From contig DENS01000002.1 in the NCBI GenBank assembly GCA_002359735.1, positions 187,503 through 251,502 on the forward strand: 64,000 bases of DNA. Reading direction: 5' to 3'. A model generated the notes under the pieces. The model was not told the DNA's origin. It was given only the letters and a program-made list of their open reading frames with translations, and ran no database searches. This document shows positions 51,906-61,511 of this stretch, piece after piece; within the stretch, counting starts at the first letter, position 1; each line of letters opens with the position of its first letter. The DNA is from Micavibrio sp. UBA2638. GTDB taxonomy: Bacteria > Pseudomonadota > Alphaproteobacteria > Micavibrionales > Micavibrionaceae. Made by a program: the position numbers and the translations under genes.

Positions 51906-52943
51906 ATGCCTCTAATCGCACATAATAAAATGCCCAGCTTTGAAAAGCTCATCGCCGAGGGGCGAACAGTTTTAACGCCGGAACGGGCCGGGGCGCAGGA
52001 TATTCGCGAGATGCATATCGGCTTGCTCAACATGATGCCGGATGCGGCGCTGGAGGCAACGGAACGACAGTTCTTTCGCCTGGTCGGGGAAAGCAATAAA
52101 ATCGCCCAGTTTTATATGCACCCCTTTACCCTGCCTGAAATCGAGCGCAGCCCCGAAGCGCGGCGCCATATCGATCAATATTATGAACCGTTCGAAAAAC
52201 TACAGGAAGACGGGCTGGACGCGCTTATTATTACTGGCGCCAATGTTTCAACGCCAAATCTTGAAGACAATGCCTTTTGGGAGCCTTTGCAAAAGGTTAT
52301 GGACTGGGGCTGGAACAATGTAACCTCCACCATTACCGCCTGTATGGCCACCCATGCGGTGATGCAGTTTAAATACGGGCAAAAACGCACGCGCCTGCCG
52401 AAAAAACATGTCGGCATTTATAAAAGCCGCGTTCGCGCCCGGGAACACCCACTGGTACGCGGAATGAATACCGTCTTTGATGTGCCCCATTCTCGTAACA
52501 ACGCCCTCAGCTGGGAGCAATTCGAACAGGCCGGCATGCGCATATTGGTCAATTCCTTTGAAGGCGGCGTGCATATGGCCACCAGCGCAGACGGGTTCCG
52601 CCTTGTTTGCTTTCAGGGGCATCAGGAATATGACACCATCAGTATTCTAAAGGAATATCGCCGCGATTTGGGCCTCTATATGGCGGGGGAAATACCGAAT
52701 GCGCCGCCCATACCCGACCATTACTTTTCATCCGAAGCCCTTGCGATGATAGACGCCTATAAAAACGCACCTGGGGATCATTTCCCGGAAGAGGAGATTA
52801 CGCCCTATATTGAAAACACATGGCGCGATTCGGCGCGTGCCATTATCGGCAACTGGATCGGCCAAGTCTATCAGACCACCAATATGGACCGGCGCAAACA
52901 CTTTATGGATGGCATTGACCCGGATAATCCGCTGGGGATTTAA
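51906..52943 (+). CDS. metA: Homoserine O-acyltransferase, MetA family
   Basis: The 345-residue protein starts at ATG 51906 (MPLIAHNKMPSFEKLIAEGR). It has GLLNMMPDAALEATERQFFR, the nucleophile Cys in TSTITACMATHAVMQ, and FQGHQEYD with the catalytic His. It acylates homoserine in methionine synthesis. At the position where E. coli has Gly (succinyl-specific) and others have Glu (acetyl-specific), the text reads TGANVST, so the acyl donor is uncertain. Frames further upstream start only with TTG inside the tyrA start and are rejected. Confidence 0.93.
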   Translation: MPLIAHNKMPSFEKLIAEGRTVLTPERAGAQDIREMHIGLLNMMPDAALEATERQFFRLVGESNKIAQFYMHPFTLPEIERSPEARRHIDQYYEPFEKLQEDGLDALIITGANVSTPNLEDNAFWEPLQKVMDWGWNNVTSTITACMATHAVMQFKYGQKRTRLPKKHVGIYKSRVRAREHPLVRGMNTVFDVPHSRNNALSWEQFEQAGMRILVNSFEGGVHMATSADGFRLVCFQGHQEYDTISILKEYRRDLGLYMAGEIPNAPPIPDHYFSSEALAMIDAYKNAPGDHFPEEEITPYIENTWRDSARAIIGNWIGQVYQTTNMDRRKHFMDGIDPDNPLGI

Positions 52944-52973
52944 GGCAATTCTCCGCAATACACTCTACAAACA

Positions 52974-53009
52974 ACACAGCACACACAGCACACACAGCAC
53001 ACCACAGCA
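52974..53009 (+). repeat. Short tandem repeat ACACAGCAC
   Basis: Three perfect tandem copies of the 9-mer ACACAGCAC (52974-53000) are followed by a degenerate fourth, between the 3' ends of the convergent metA and methyltransferase genes. Being outside both genes, copy number could change without harm. Confidence 0.9.
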
Positions 53010-53030
53010 AGCGCTAGTAAGCACACCTCA

Positions 53031-53789
53031 TCATTTAATGCGCCCGGCCCCATCCGGCACAGGGCCGACCTTGCCGCCAAAAAGTCGTACGCCGCGCGTA
53101 ACGGGCGCTTTGTTGCCGCTGGGGGTATTGGGGCGCGCATAAACCTGTTTGCTGACCTCAACCATATGCAAGCCTGCAACAAAGGGCAAAAATGTTTTGC
53201 CTAGCCCCTCCACAGTGCGGGCCGATTTCATCAGCAGCGATGATTTATACGGCGGCATGAACAGGGCTTCTTCGACGCGTTCCTGAATAAATTTATGGTC
53301 GCGCAGGTAATGCGATAACTGGGCCACGCTATAGGGCGTACCCTGCCCCATGGGGGACCATTCCGCATGGGCCCACATGCCGGCGCGGTTTGGCACAACA
53401 ACCAGCAATCGCCCATTGGGCTTTAAAATCCGATATAATTCACACAGATTATGGGGCAGCTGTTCAGAAAATTCCAATGCATGCATCATCAAAATGCGAT
53501 CAACCGATGACGTTTCAATCGGAATGGCCGATTCTTCACTGACCGCAACCAGGTTTTTACCATCATGCGGCCAGACATGGGCCCCTTGTGCCGCGGGCAT
53601 GATGGTAAAGATGCGCTCGGCCTCTTCCATAAACATGCGCATATATGGAACGGGATAGCCATAGCCCATAACCCGCAGGCCATGAACATCCGACCAGAAC
53701 TCCCGCACCCTTTCCTGCACAATACGCCGCACAACCCGCCCGATGCGGGATGTATAAAAGGCTTTGAAATCATAGGCGGAGCTATACAT
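53031..53789 (-). CDS. Class I SAM-dependent methyltransferase-like protein
   Basis: The 252-residue protein resembles alphaproteobacterial methyltransferases found near gloB. It has RVMGYGYPVPYMRMF, then IPIETSSVDRILMMHALEFS and LYRILKPNGRLLVVVPNRAG. The usual GxGxG SAM loop is weak (VMGYGYPVPY), so activity is uncertain. Its basic, Gly/Pro-rich tail starts near residue 215. It converges on metA and is followed upstream by a MutT gene with 9 nt between. Confidence 0.8.
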   Translation of the reverse strand: MYSSAYDFKAFYTSRIGRVVRRIVQERVREFWSDVHGLRVMGYGYPVPYMRMFMEEAERIFTIMPAAQGAHVWPHDGKNLVAVSEESAIPIETSSVDRILMMHALEFSEQLPHNLCELYRILKPNGRLLVVVPNRAGMWAHAEWSPMGQGTPYSVAQLSHYLRDHKFIQERVEEALFMPPYKSSLLMKSARTVEGLGKTFLPFVAGLHMVEVSKQVYARPNTPSGNKAPVTRGVRLFGGKVGPVPDGAGRIK

Positions 53790-53798
53790 CGTAATAAT

Positions 53799-54248
53799 CT
53801 ACAACAAATCACGCAGCGCGGAAACCAGTGGCAAATCGGCCGCCGGCATCGGATAATCAAACATATCAACCGGGCGCACCCACCGCAGATCCTGATGTTC
53901 CGCCGCGCGGGGGATTCCGCGCCAGACGCGACAGACAAATAATGGCATCAAAAGGTGAAAGCTCTCATAGCCATGCGAGGCAAAGGCAATCGGCGAGAAA
54001 CAACAGGGGCGCGTTTCAATACCCAGCTCCTCCTCCAATTCCCGCATCAGGGCAAATTCCGGCGTCTCACCCTCCTCGACCTTGCCGCCGGGAAACTCCC
54101 AAAGCCCCGCCATGGATTTACCTTGCGGCCGCTGGGCCAGCAAGACGCGGCCATCGGCATCCACCAGCGCCGCCGCCGCCACATGGACAATCGGCATATT
54201 GGGCCGTTCCGGTTTTGGCGCATCCAGGGCTTCTTCACATTTGCTCAT
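53799..54248 (-). CDS. mutT: MutT-type Nudix hydrolase
   Basis: The 149-residue protein has a full Nudix box: GGKVEEGETPEFALMRELEE followed by ELGI. The start region VAAAALVDADGRVLLAQRPQ is typical of MutT. It should hydrolyse oxidised or other nucleoside triphosphates such as 8-oxo-dGTP. It is transcribed with the following methyltransferase gene and preceded by a terminator that ends the ppiC gene. Confidence 0.92.
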   Translation of the reverse strand: MSKCEEALDAPKPERPNMPIVHVAAAALVDADGRVLLAQRPQGKSMAGLWEFPGGKVEEGETPEFALMRELEEELGIETRPCCFSPIAFASHGYESFHLLMPLFVCRVWRGIPRAAEHQDLRWVRPVDMFDYPMPAADLPLVSALRDLL

Positions 54249-54282
54249 GGTCTAAAATTCCTGTCATGGGTATGGACACAAT

Positions 54283-54315
54283 AGAAAAAGCCGCGACATC
54301 ATGGCATCGCGGCTT
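54283..54315 (-). terminator. Rho-independent terminator after the PpiC-type gene
   Basis: AAGCCGCGA (54288-54296) pairs perfectly with TCGCGGCTT (54307-54315) over a 10-nt loop. On the minus strand TTTTTC follows. It isolates the foldase gene from mutT. Confidence 0.9.
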
Positions 54316-54339
54316 GTTCATTCCTTACATTAGATCAAA

Positions 54340-55464
54340 TTATTCACCCGCGGCCGGTTCAATGTCATTGCCGTTGATGTCATATTTTTTAATCTTTGCG
54401 CCATCGCGCCAATCGGCCAGCATTTCCTCAAGCAGCTCTTTCTGAACTTCTTTTTCCAGAAACGGCTTGGCTTCCTCAAAGGTAGGCTTTGGACGCTGAC
54501 GTTTATCTTCAACCTTGATTACGTGATACCCGAAATCTGTTTTCACTGGCTCTTTGGTTACGGCCCCTTTTTTCATTGAAAAGGCCATATCGGCAAATTC
54601 AGGAACAACGTCGCCCTTGGCAAAATACCCAAGCTCCCCACCGTTATCGGCGGTGTTATCCTTGGAATGTTCTTTGGCCAAATCGGCAAATTCTGCGCCA
54701 TCATTCAACTTGGCGATAATGTCTTTTGCCACGGCTTCGTCATCCACCAGAATGTGGGCCGCTTTGACTTCTTCAACATCTGGCTGGGCTTTGACAAATT
54801 CATCATAAGCCTGTTTCAAACGCTTATCCGTCAGCTTTTTGGCAACTTCCTGTTCCAGATAGGCGGCGCGAATGATTTGTTCTTTGGCCATTGCGATTTT
54901 TTTCTGAACCTCTTCCGAGCTTTCAACGCTTTTTGTATCAATATTCATCTCAACAACTTTGGCGTTAATGACTTGCTCCTGCGCCAAGGGGAAAAGCTGC
55001 GCGATAGGCAATTGACGAATATTCGGCGGTAATTGCGTAATAAAGTTCAAAACATCAAGACGCATCACTTCTTCATCGCCAACCATTGCCACGACAGGAT
55101 TGCCCGGCTCAATTTCCGGTACGTCACTGGTGGCTTGCTCGGCAGCGGCTTCTTGCTGCGTATCATCGTTTTGATCATCAGCGGAAGCGGCTGCTTCCTG
55201 CGCCTCGGCTGCGGCGCTATCATCACCGGCATCGGCCATGTCTTGCGCGGCCTGGGCTTGCGCATCAGCATCGGTTTCGGCGTCATCGCCTGCTGCGGCC
55301 ACATCTTGTGTGCCTTGTGCAATATTTGCATCGGTGCCTGTTGTCATTTGCCCGGATAGATAGGCAAGCGCACCAACAGCAACCAACGCCAGCACGACAA
55401 GCACGATAATTACCGCGTTTCCGCTCTGGGTTTTCTTCATGGAATTTAATTCAGTCATATTCAT
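54340..55464 (-). CDS. Membrane-anchored PpiC-type peptidyl-prolyl isomerase
   Basis: The 374-residue protein starts at ATG 55464, with AAAGGA 5 nt upstream. It has a membrane anchor (about 19-39, NAVIIVLVVLALVAVGALAY), a long acidic linker rich in Ala, Asp, Gln and Glu (about 45-115) and a SurA-like helical region. The rotamase domain contains VKAAHILVDDEAVAKDIIAK, GGELGYFAKGDVVPEFADMA and FGYHVIKVEDKRQ. It should fold exported proteins in the periplasm. It is divergent from secA, which fits an export theme. Confidence 0.9.
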   Translation of the reverse strand: MNMTELNSMKKTQSGNAVIIVLVVLALVAVGALAYLSGQMTTGTDANIAQGTQDVAAAGDDAETDADAQAQAAQDMADAGDDSAAAEAQEAAASADDQNDDTQQEAAAEQATSDVPEIEPGNPVVAMVGDEEVMRLDVLNFITQLPPNIRQLPIAQLFPLAQEQVINAKVVEMNIDTKSVESSEEVQKKIAMAKEQIIRAAYLEQEVAKKLTDKRLKQAYDEFVKAQPDVEEVKAAHILVDDEAVAKDIIAKLNDGAEFADLAKEHSKDNTADNGGELGYFAKGDVVPEFADMAFSMKKGAVTKEPVKTDFGYHVIKVEDKRQRPKPTFEEAKPFLEKEVQKELLEEMLADWRDGAKIKKYDINGNDIEPAAGE

Positions 55465-55576
55465 ACCAATCCTTTGATTTTTGAAATATCCAACGAAACT
55501 AGCGCGGCTGATTACGTATTTCAACACTATTCACATTGATATTAACAAAAACCATACAAACTGGCGCGGGGTCTTG

Positions 55577-55605
55577 TTGACGTATTGACCCCAGAGGCTT
55601 ATAGA
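55577..55605 (+). promoter_or_regulatory. secA promoter
   Basis: TTGACG (55577-55582) and TATAGA (55600-55605) are exactly 17 nt apart. Transcription would start near 55612, giving a leader of about 40 nt. AGGGA lies 5 nt before the secA ATG. Confidence 0.65.
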
Positions 55606-55651
55606 GTAGATTAACCAATAAATTCATACACCAACACCGTTAGGGATAATC

Positions 55652-58441
55652 ATGGTATTTGCTCTTGCATCTAAAATATTTGGTTCCGCCAATGATCGAA
55701 TGATCTCAAAGCTGTCCAGGCACGTGGACCCGATAAACGCGCTGGAAAGCAAATACGAAGCCATGAGCGATGCCGAACTGCAAAGCCAGACGCAAATATT
55801 TAAAAACAAGCTGGCCGAAGGCGCCACGGAAGACGACATCATGTATGACGCTTTCGCCGTAGTGCGCGAGGCCGCCAAACGGGTTTTAGGTCAACGCCAT
55901 TATGACGTGCAGCTGATCGGGGGGGTATGCCTGCATCAAGGGCGTATCGCAGAGATGAAAACAGGGGAAGGTAAAACCCTGGTTGCCACCTTGCCGGTTT
56001 ACTTGAATGCCCTGTCGGGTAAAGGCGTGCATGTGGTGACGGTAAATGATTATCTGGCTGAACGTGATTCGGCCTGGATGGGTCAGGTATACGGTTTTTT
56101 AGGGCTTTCAACAGGCTGTATTACCGGAAATATCGGTGAGGCGGAGCGCCGTCAGGCCTATGCTTGTGATATCACCTATGGCACCAACAATGAATTTGGT
56201 TTCGATTATCTGCGCGATAACATGAAATTCTCACTTAAACAGATGGTACAGCGCAGCGAATTTAACTTTGCCATCGTGGACGAGGTTGATTCGATCCTGA
56301 TTGATGAGGCGCGAACGCCGTTGATTATATCCGGTCCGTCTGAAAGTTCTGTCGAGTCGTATGTTGCGGTGGATAAAATTATTCCGCATCTGGTGGAAGA
56401 TGATTACGAACAGGACGAAAAACACAAGACCATTGTTCTGACCGATACCGGGAATGAACATGTCGAGGAACTGCTGAAAGAACACGGTTTAATGTCCGAA
56501 GGCGCGCTTTACGACATTCAAAACATCGCCATGGTGCATCATGTTAATCAGGCGCTGCGCGCACATAAGCTGTTCCATCTGGACAAAGACTATATCGTTA
56601 AGGACAACAAAGTCATTCTGATTGATGAATTTACCGGCCGCATGATGGATGGGCGCCGCCTGTCCGAAGGCCTGCATCAGGCCATTGAGGCAAAAGAAGG
56701 CGTCACCATTCAAAATGAAAACCAGACACTGGCCTCCATCACATTCCAGAATTATTTCCGGCTCTATCCAAAACTGGCAGGCATGACCGGTACGGGTATG
56801 ACCGAAGCGGCCGAATTTGAAGAAATTTATAATCTGCGCGTTGTCGCCATGCCGACCCATGTGCCGATTGCCCGGGCTGATTACGATGACAAGATTTATC
56901 GCTCTCTGGCGGAAAAAGAACAGGCCATCGTTAATTTGATCAAGGATTGCGCGGAACGAAAGCAACCCATTCTGGTTGGGACGGTATCCATCGAAAAATC
57001 CGAACAACTGTCTGCGCGCCTGAAGAAGGAAAAAATCAAGCACAACGTCTTGAATGCCCGCCACCATGAACAGGAGGCCTATATCGTCGCGCAGGCCGGA
57101 CGCCCCGGTGCTGTTACGATTGCCACCAATATGGCCGGGCGCGGTACCGATATCCAGCTGGGCGGCAATGCCGAAATGCGCATTGAGCATGAGCTGGGCG
57201 CGGAGTTTATCGACCAGAATACCGCCGAGACACAAAAAATCATTGAGGAAGTCCAGCAGGACAAGCAATTTGTAAAAGATGTCGGCGGCCTTTATATTCT
57301 GGGAACCGAACGTCACGAATCGCGCCGTATTGATAACCAGCTTCGCGGTCGCGCCGGGCGTCAGGGTGATCCCGGGGCCTCTATCTTCTTTTTATCTGTG
57401 GAAGATGATTTGATGCGCATTTTTGCCGGGGACAGGCTGGAGCAACTGCTGAACAGCTCCATCGGTCTGCAAGAAGGGGAATCGCTGGAACACCCGTTGA
57501 TTTCAAAAATGTTGATGCGCGCCCAAACCAAGGTCGAGGCCATGCATTTCGAAGTGCGGAAGAACCTGTTGAAATTTGACGACGTCATGAATGACCAGCG
57601 CAAAGTCATTTACGAACAGCGCCGCGAAATTATGGAAGCCGATGAACTGGAAGAGCTGGTGCGTGATATGCGCCATCAGGTCATTGATGATTTGGTCGAA
57701 GCCTATATCCCGCCCGGCGCGTATGCCGAACAATGGGACAGCGAAACACTGGAAAATGAGATTCAGCGTATTTTCGATATGGATATCCCGGTCAAGCAAT
57801 GGGCCAAGGAAGAAGGCATCGCCGACACAGAGATGAGCGAACGCCTGATCGAGGCCGTCGATAAGAAAATGGCCGGCAAAGTGGCCAATTACGGCGAAAG
57901 CACATGGCGCCAGACAGAAAAAGCCATTGTTTTACAATTACTGGACCAAAGCTGGAAAGAGCACCTTCTGGCGCTGGATCATCTGCGTCAGGGCATTAAT
58001 TTGCGCGCATTCGGACAAAAAGACCCGCTGAATGAATATAAGGCCGAAGCCTTTGAAATGTTTGAAAACATGCTGGAAGCCCTGCGCGAAACAGTCACGC
58101 AGACCCTGTCCATGGTTGAAATCGGCGTTGACGAAAACCGTCTGGCCCTGATTTTGCCGGGCGTTATGGCGGGCGGAGCAGAGGCTGACCAAAGAAAAAT
58201 GCAGGAAAGCCGTGATGACCCGGCCATGACCGGCCTTCAGGGACAAGGCGCAGCAGCAGGGATGCCCGGCGCAAGTGATGGCAATGTCTCGCAAATGCGC
58301 ACTCAACCGGTGCAAAATAAATTTGACCCGGCCGATCCGCAAACATGGTCAAAAGTGCCCCGCAACGCGCCCTGCCCTTGCGGGTCCGGTAAGAAATACA
58401 AACATTGCCACGGCAAATTACAAAACGCGGCCGGGTCTTAA
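55652..58441 (+). CDS. secA: Preprotein translocase ATPase SecA
   Basis: The 929-residue motor has MKTGEGKT (Walker A, 102-109), VDEVDSILIDEARTPLIISG, NMAGRGTDIQLGGN and the helical wing and scaffold regions. The C-terminal zinc site reads CPCGSGKKYKHCHGK and binds SecB and phospholipid. It pushes preproteins through SecYEG. It is monocistronic by appearance. A perfect 11-nt tandem repeat (AAAAACGCAAG, 58461-58482) follows its stop. Confidence 0.98.
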   Translation: MVFALASKIFGSANDRMISKLSRHVDPINALESKYEAMSDAELQSQTQIFKNKLAEGATEDDIMYDAFAVVREAAKRVLGQRHYDVQLIGGVCLHQGRIAEMKTGEGKTLVATLPVYLNALSGKGVHVVTVNDYLAERDSAWMGQVYGFLGLSTGCITGNIGEAERRQAYACDITYGTNNEFGFDYLRDNMKFSLKQMVQRSEFNFAIVDEVDSILIDEARTPLIISGPSESSVESYVAVDKIIPHLVEDDYEQDEKHKTIVLTDTGNEHVEELLKEHGLMSEGALYDIQNIAMVHHVNQALRAHKLFHLDKDYIVKDNKVILIDEFTGRMMDGRRLSEGLHQAIEAKEGVTIQNENQTLASITFQNYFRLYPKLAGMTGTGMTEAAEFEEIYNLRVVAMPTHVPIARADYDDKIYRSLAEKEQAIVNLIKDCAERKQPILVGTVSIEKSEQLSARLKKEKIKHNVLNARHHEQEAYIVAQAGRPGAVTIATNMAGRGTDIQLGGNAEMRIEHELGAEFIDQNTAETQKIIEEVQQDKQFVKDVGGLYILGTERHESRRIDNQLRGRAGRQGDPGASIFFLSVEDDLMRIFAGDRLEQLLNSSIGLQEGESLEHPLISKMLMRAQTKVEAMHFEVRKNLLKFDDVMNDQRKVIYEQRREIMEADELEELVRDMRHQVIDDLVEAYIPPGAYAEQWDSETLENEIQRIFDMDIPVKQWAKEEGIADTEMSERLIEAVDKKMAGKVANYGESTWRQTEKAIVLQLLDQSWKEHLLALDHLRQGINLRAFGQKDPLNEYKAEAFEMFENMLEALRETVTQTLSMVEIGVDENRLALILPGVMAGGAEADQRKMQESRDDPAMTGLQGQGAAAGMPGASDGNVSQMRTQPVQNKFDPADPQTWSKVPRNAPCPCGSGKKYKHCHGKLQNAAGS

Positions 58442-58460
58442 GCAGGCCCGCCGCAAAGGA

Positions 58461-58482
58461 AAAAACGCAAGAAAAACGCAAG
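58461..58482 (+). repeat. Two tandem copies of AAAAACGCAAG downstream of secA
   Basis: The 11-mer AAAAACGCAAG occurs twice with no gap (58461-58471 and 58472-58482), 19 nt after the secA stop. A small A-rich tail follows. No function is visible. Confidence 0.8.
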
Positions 58483-58559
58483 AAAAAAACATTGGCGAAC
58501 GATTGAATAACTCACTCTTTCGAATTGCCTAAAGCCGAGGCTTATTTTACTGTAGGCCC

Positions 58560-59435
58560 ATGTCATATTCCGAACGCACATTTCTATCCCTGAATTCCGA
58601 AGGGTATCATCAATTGGTGTATAACGATTGGGGGGACCCGAATGGCCGCCCCGTCATCGGTGTTCACGGCCTGACCGGGAACGGCCACGATTTTGATTTC
58701 ATCGCCGAAGACCTGATCGATCATGGATACCGCTTTATTGCCATTGACCTGCCTGGGCGCGGCCGCAGCGATTTTTTACCAAATCCACTGGATTATAATT
58801 ACAACCAGTATTGTCATGATTTGATGGCCCTGCTGGCCCATCTGGATCTGGCCAGCCCCGCGGCGGTGGATTGGCTTGGTATCTCGTTAGGGGGCCTGCT
58901 GGGCATTAAGCTGGCGGGTATGAGCGGCACACCGATTGCGCGGCTTATTTTGAACGATGTCGGCCCCGAAGTGCCCAAACCTGCGCTGGATTTCATTCAC
59001 TCGGTCATCGCCCATCGTTATGTCTTTGATACGATCGAAGATGTAGAGCAGCGCATGCGCGAAACGCGCGGCCTGACATGGGGGCCCATCACCGATCATC
59101 AGTGGCACCACATGGCCAAACATAATGCCCGGGCCCTGGATGATGGGTCATTGACATACGGCTATGATCACGCCATTGCCAAAATTTTTGAAGCCGAACC
59201 GACCGGCGATACCGATTTATGGCCGTATTGGGACAAAATCCAAGCCCCGGTGCAGCTTATCCACGGCGCACAATCACTCGTTTTAATATCGGATATTATT
59301 GACCAGATGCGCGGCCGCTATACCGGCCACAGCCTTGATCTGGTTCAGTTCGCCGATTGCGGCCACGTCCCGTCCCTTATGCACCCCCACCAAATAGAGA
59401 TCGTCAGAAAATGGTTGAACGCAACGCCGATATAG
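58560..59435 (+). CDS. Alpha/beta-hydrolase fold protein
   Basis: The 291-residue protein has the HGLTGNG oxyanion region (about 36-42), nucleophile elbow WLGISLGG (S109), and DCGHVPSLMHPHQ with the catalytic His. The acid is expected near QAPVQLIHGAQSL. It lacks a signal peptide. The substrate is unknown. Its end overlaps the next gene, an FAD oxidoreductase, by 25 nt, and an aldo/keto reductase follows, so the three may act in one small pathway. Confidence 0.9.
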   Translation: MSYSERTFLSLNSEGYHQLVYNDWGDPNGRPVIGVHGLTGNGHDFDFIAEDLIDHGYRFIAIDLPGRGRSDFLPNPLDYNYNQYCHDLMALLAHLDLASPAAVDWLGISLGGLLGIKLAGMSGTPIARLILNDVGPEVPKPALDFIHSVIAHRYVFDTIEDVEQRMRETRGLTWGPITDHQWHHMAKHNARALDDGSLTYGYDHAIAKIFEAEPTGDTDLWPYWDKIQAPVQLIHGAQSLVLISDIIDQMRGRYTGHSLDLVQFADCGHVPSLMHPHQIEIVRKWLNATPI

Positions 59436-60571
59436 TTATTTTCGGGGCCGGAATTGCCGGACTTTGGACATTTAATCGCCTGAAATCACTCGGGTATGAC
59501 GTGTTACTGCTGGAAAGTCAGAAAATTGGCGGCGGCCAGAGTATCGCTTCACAAGGGATTATCCATTCCGGCCTGAAATATGCCTTTGCCGGAAAAATCA
59601 ATAAACTGGCCCAATCCATCAGCGCAATGCCCGATATGTGGCGCGATGCCATACGCGGTCAGGGGCCTGTGGATTTATCCAGTGTGCGGGTCAATATTTC
59701 CTCGCAATATCTGCTGATTCCCCATGGCTTTATGGGCGGGCTGGTCAAGCTGGTCACAAAACAGGCATTGGGCAGCAATGTCCATGAGGTAAAGCCAGAA
59801 CACTGGCCCGAGCCCATCAAACAAAGCGGATTTAAAGGATCTGTCATTTATATGGATGAACCGGTATTGGATGTTGCCAGTGCCGTTCACTCGCTGGCCG
59901 CCCCCTATCAGGATTGCATTCGCCTGATTGATACCCCGGACCAGCCGCTGGAATTTCTTGCGCGCCACAATATTACCGCTAAGAAAATTATTTTCACCGG
60001 CGCGGCGTCCAACCAAGCCATTGCCGCCGATTTGGGTGAAGACGACGGATTACGCACGCAGGCGCGCCCCTTAAAAATGGGAATGATGCGTCCGGCCCCG
60101 TTTGAAATTTATGCCCATCTTGTTGGCACATCCGATAAACCCGTGGCCACCATCACCACCCATAAGGCCAAAGACGGGACATTGGTCTGGTATATTGGCG
60201 GGCAGGTTGCCGAACGCGGGAAAGAGGTCCCCGATCAAGAGGTCATCAACGCCGCAAAATCAGCGCTGCAACGGTATTTGCCGCAGGTGGATACCAAAGC
60301 GGTGCAATGGGCAACCCTTCCGATTGACCGAATTGAGGGCGCATCAGACACCGAAGGATGGATGCCCGACACCCCTTCTGTGCACCACAAAGGGGCGCAT
60401 TTATATTGCTGGCCGACAAAATTGACATTTGCCCCCTTATTGTCAGACAAAATCATGCAAACCCTGCAACAGGATAACATTGAGCCATCGAAAACAGCGG
60501 TGGACTGGGCCTTCCTGCCGCCAGCCCCCTTTGCCGACGGGCCCTGGGATTGTGCGGACTGGACTAAATAG
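59411..60571 (+). CDS. FAD-dependent oxidoreductase (DAO family)
   Basis: The 386-residue protein starts at ATG 59411 (MVERNADIVIFGAGIAGLWT), with the dinucleotide motif GAGIAGLW. SQGIIHSGLKYAF marks the DAO/glycerol-3-phosphate dehydrogenase-like fold. The start lies inside the end of the hydrolase gene (25-nt overlap). A longer frame from 59357 would add residues before the FAD motif and is not preferred. The substrate is unknown. Confidence 0.88.
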   Translation: MVERNADIVIFGAGIAGLWTFNRLKSLGYDVLLLESQKIGGGQSIASQGIIHSGLKYAFAGKINKLAQSISAMPDMWRDAIRGQGPVDLSSVRVNISSQYLLIPHGFMGGLVKLVTKQALGSNVHEVKPEHWPEPIKQSGFKGSVIYMDEPVLDVASAVHSLAAPYQDCIRLIDTPDQPLEFLARHNITAKKIIFTGAASNQAIAADLGEDDGLRTQARPLKMGMMRPAPFEIYAHLVGTSDKPVATITTHKAKDGTLVWYIGGQVAERGKEVPDQEVINAAKSALQRYLPQVDTKAVQWATLPIDRIEGASDTEGWMPDTPSVHHKGAHLYCWPTKLTFAPLLSDKIMQTLQQDNIEPSKTAVDWAFLPPAPFADGPWDCADWTK

Positions 60572-60725
60572 GAATTTTATCTTATCATTAACATGCGCAG
60601 GGTATAAAACCGCCTTATGCGCTTAGGAAACACAAAAGGCGGGCGGGAACACCCCCCACCCCCACAAAATAAACAAACGAAATGACGAACGCCAATAACG
60701 ATTTAAAATCAGACAGTTATACACA

Positions 60726-61511
60726 ATGAAACCACAAGAACTCTCGCAAACAGATTTAAAATTATCCCCGCTTGGGCTCGGCACCGTTAAATTCGGGCGC
60801 AATGAAGGCGTAAAATACCCCGCGGGCTTTGACTTGCCAGAGGAAAGGGAACTAGCCGCCCTGCTTGATCTGGCGCAGGGGTTAGGCGTCAATACGCTGG
60901 ATACTGCCCCGGCCTATGGCCTCAGCGAAGAACGGCTTGGGCGCTTGCTGAAGGGGCGGCGTGCCGATTGGGTGATTATTGGCAAGGCCGGTGAAGAATT
61001 TGAAAATGGCCGCAGCCACTATGATTTCTCGCCGGAGTTTTTCGAAACCTCGCTCATGCGCACGTTAAAAAGGCTTGGAACGGATTATCTTGATATCTTT
61101 CTGATACATTCCGATGGGCAGGACATGCAAAATCTGTCCGATGATTTAATCGCCAAAATGCATGACTTTAAAACACGGGGGCTGGTGCGGGCTATCGGCG
61201 CATCAACCAAAACCGTTCATGGCGGCATTCGCGCGCTAGAGACTATGGACACGGCCATGGTGACCTATAATCAGGACTATCAGGATGAAAAGCCCGTTCT
61301 GGATTTTGCGGCCGATCACCAAAAACAGGTGTTGCTAAAAAAAGTATTATCCAGCGGGCATAATACGGATATTGAAGAGGCCTTTGAATTTGCTTTCGGG
61401 CACCGGGCTGTCTGCGCGGCCATTGTGGGCACCATTACCCCGGCGCATTTAAGGGCCAATATAGGCGCTGTGAACAAGGCCGTGGAAAAGGCTGTGGGCA
61501 GATCTGGGTAA
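60726..61511 (+). CDS. Aldo/keto reductase
   Basis: The 261-residue protein has LSPLGLGTVKFGRNEGVKYP, the catalytic Asp/Tyr in VNTLDTAPAYGLSEERLG, the Lys in VIIGKAG and the His in DIFLIHSDG. It is shorter than typical family members (about 310), missing part of the late loops. It is a NAD(P)H-dependent oxidoreductase of unknown substrate. The 154-nt gap before it contains GC-rich runs and no gene. An imperfect 23-nt duplication spans its stop codon. Confidence 0.9.
   Translation: MKPQELSQTDLKLSPLGLGTVKFGRNEGVKYPAGFDLPEERELAALLDLAQGLGVNTLDTAPAYGLSEERLGRLLKGRRADWVIIGKAGEEFENGRSHYDFSPEFFETSLMRTLKRLGTDYLDIFLIHSDGQDMQNLSDDLIAKMHDFKTRGLVRAIGASTKTVHGGIRALETMDTAMVTYNQDYQDEKPVLDFAADHQKQVLLKKVLSSGHNTDIEEAFEFAFGHRAVCAAIVGTITPAHLRANIGAVNKAVEKAVGRSG

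Noticed and set aside
52810..53142. Plus-strand frame running from metA through the 9-bp repeat (STHSTHST product)
   Set aside because: It is out of frame with metA and is created by the repeat.
53828..54445. 205-codon plus-strand frame over mutT and the ppiC end
   Set aside because: It crosses a strong terminator and two recognised genes on the other strand, and its product is Pro/Arg/Ser-rich.
56489..57316. 275-codon minus-strand frame inside secA
   Set aside because: Long antisense frame caused by codon composition. SecA is certain over the whole stretch.
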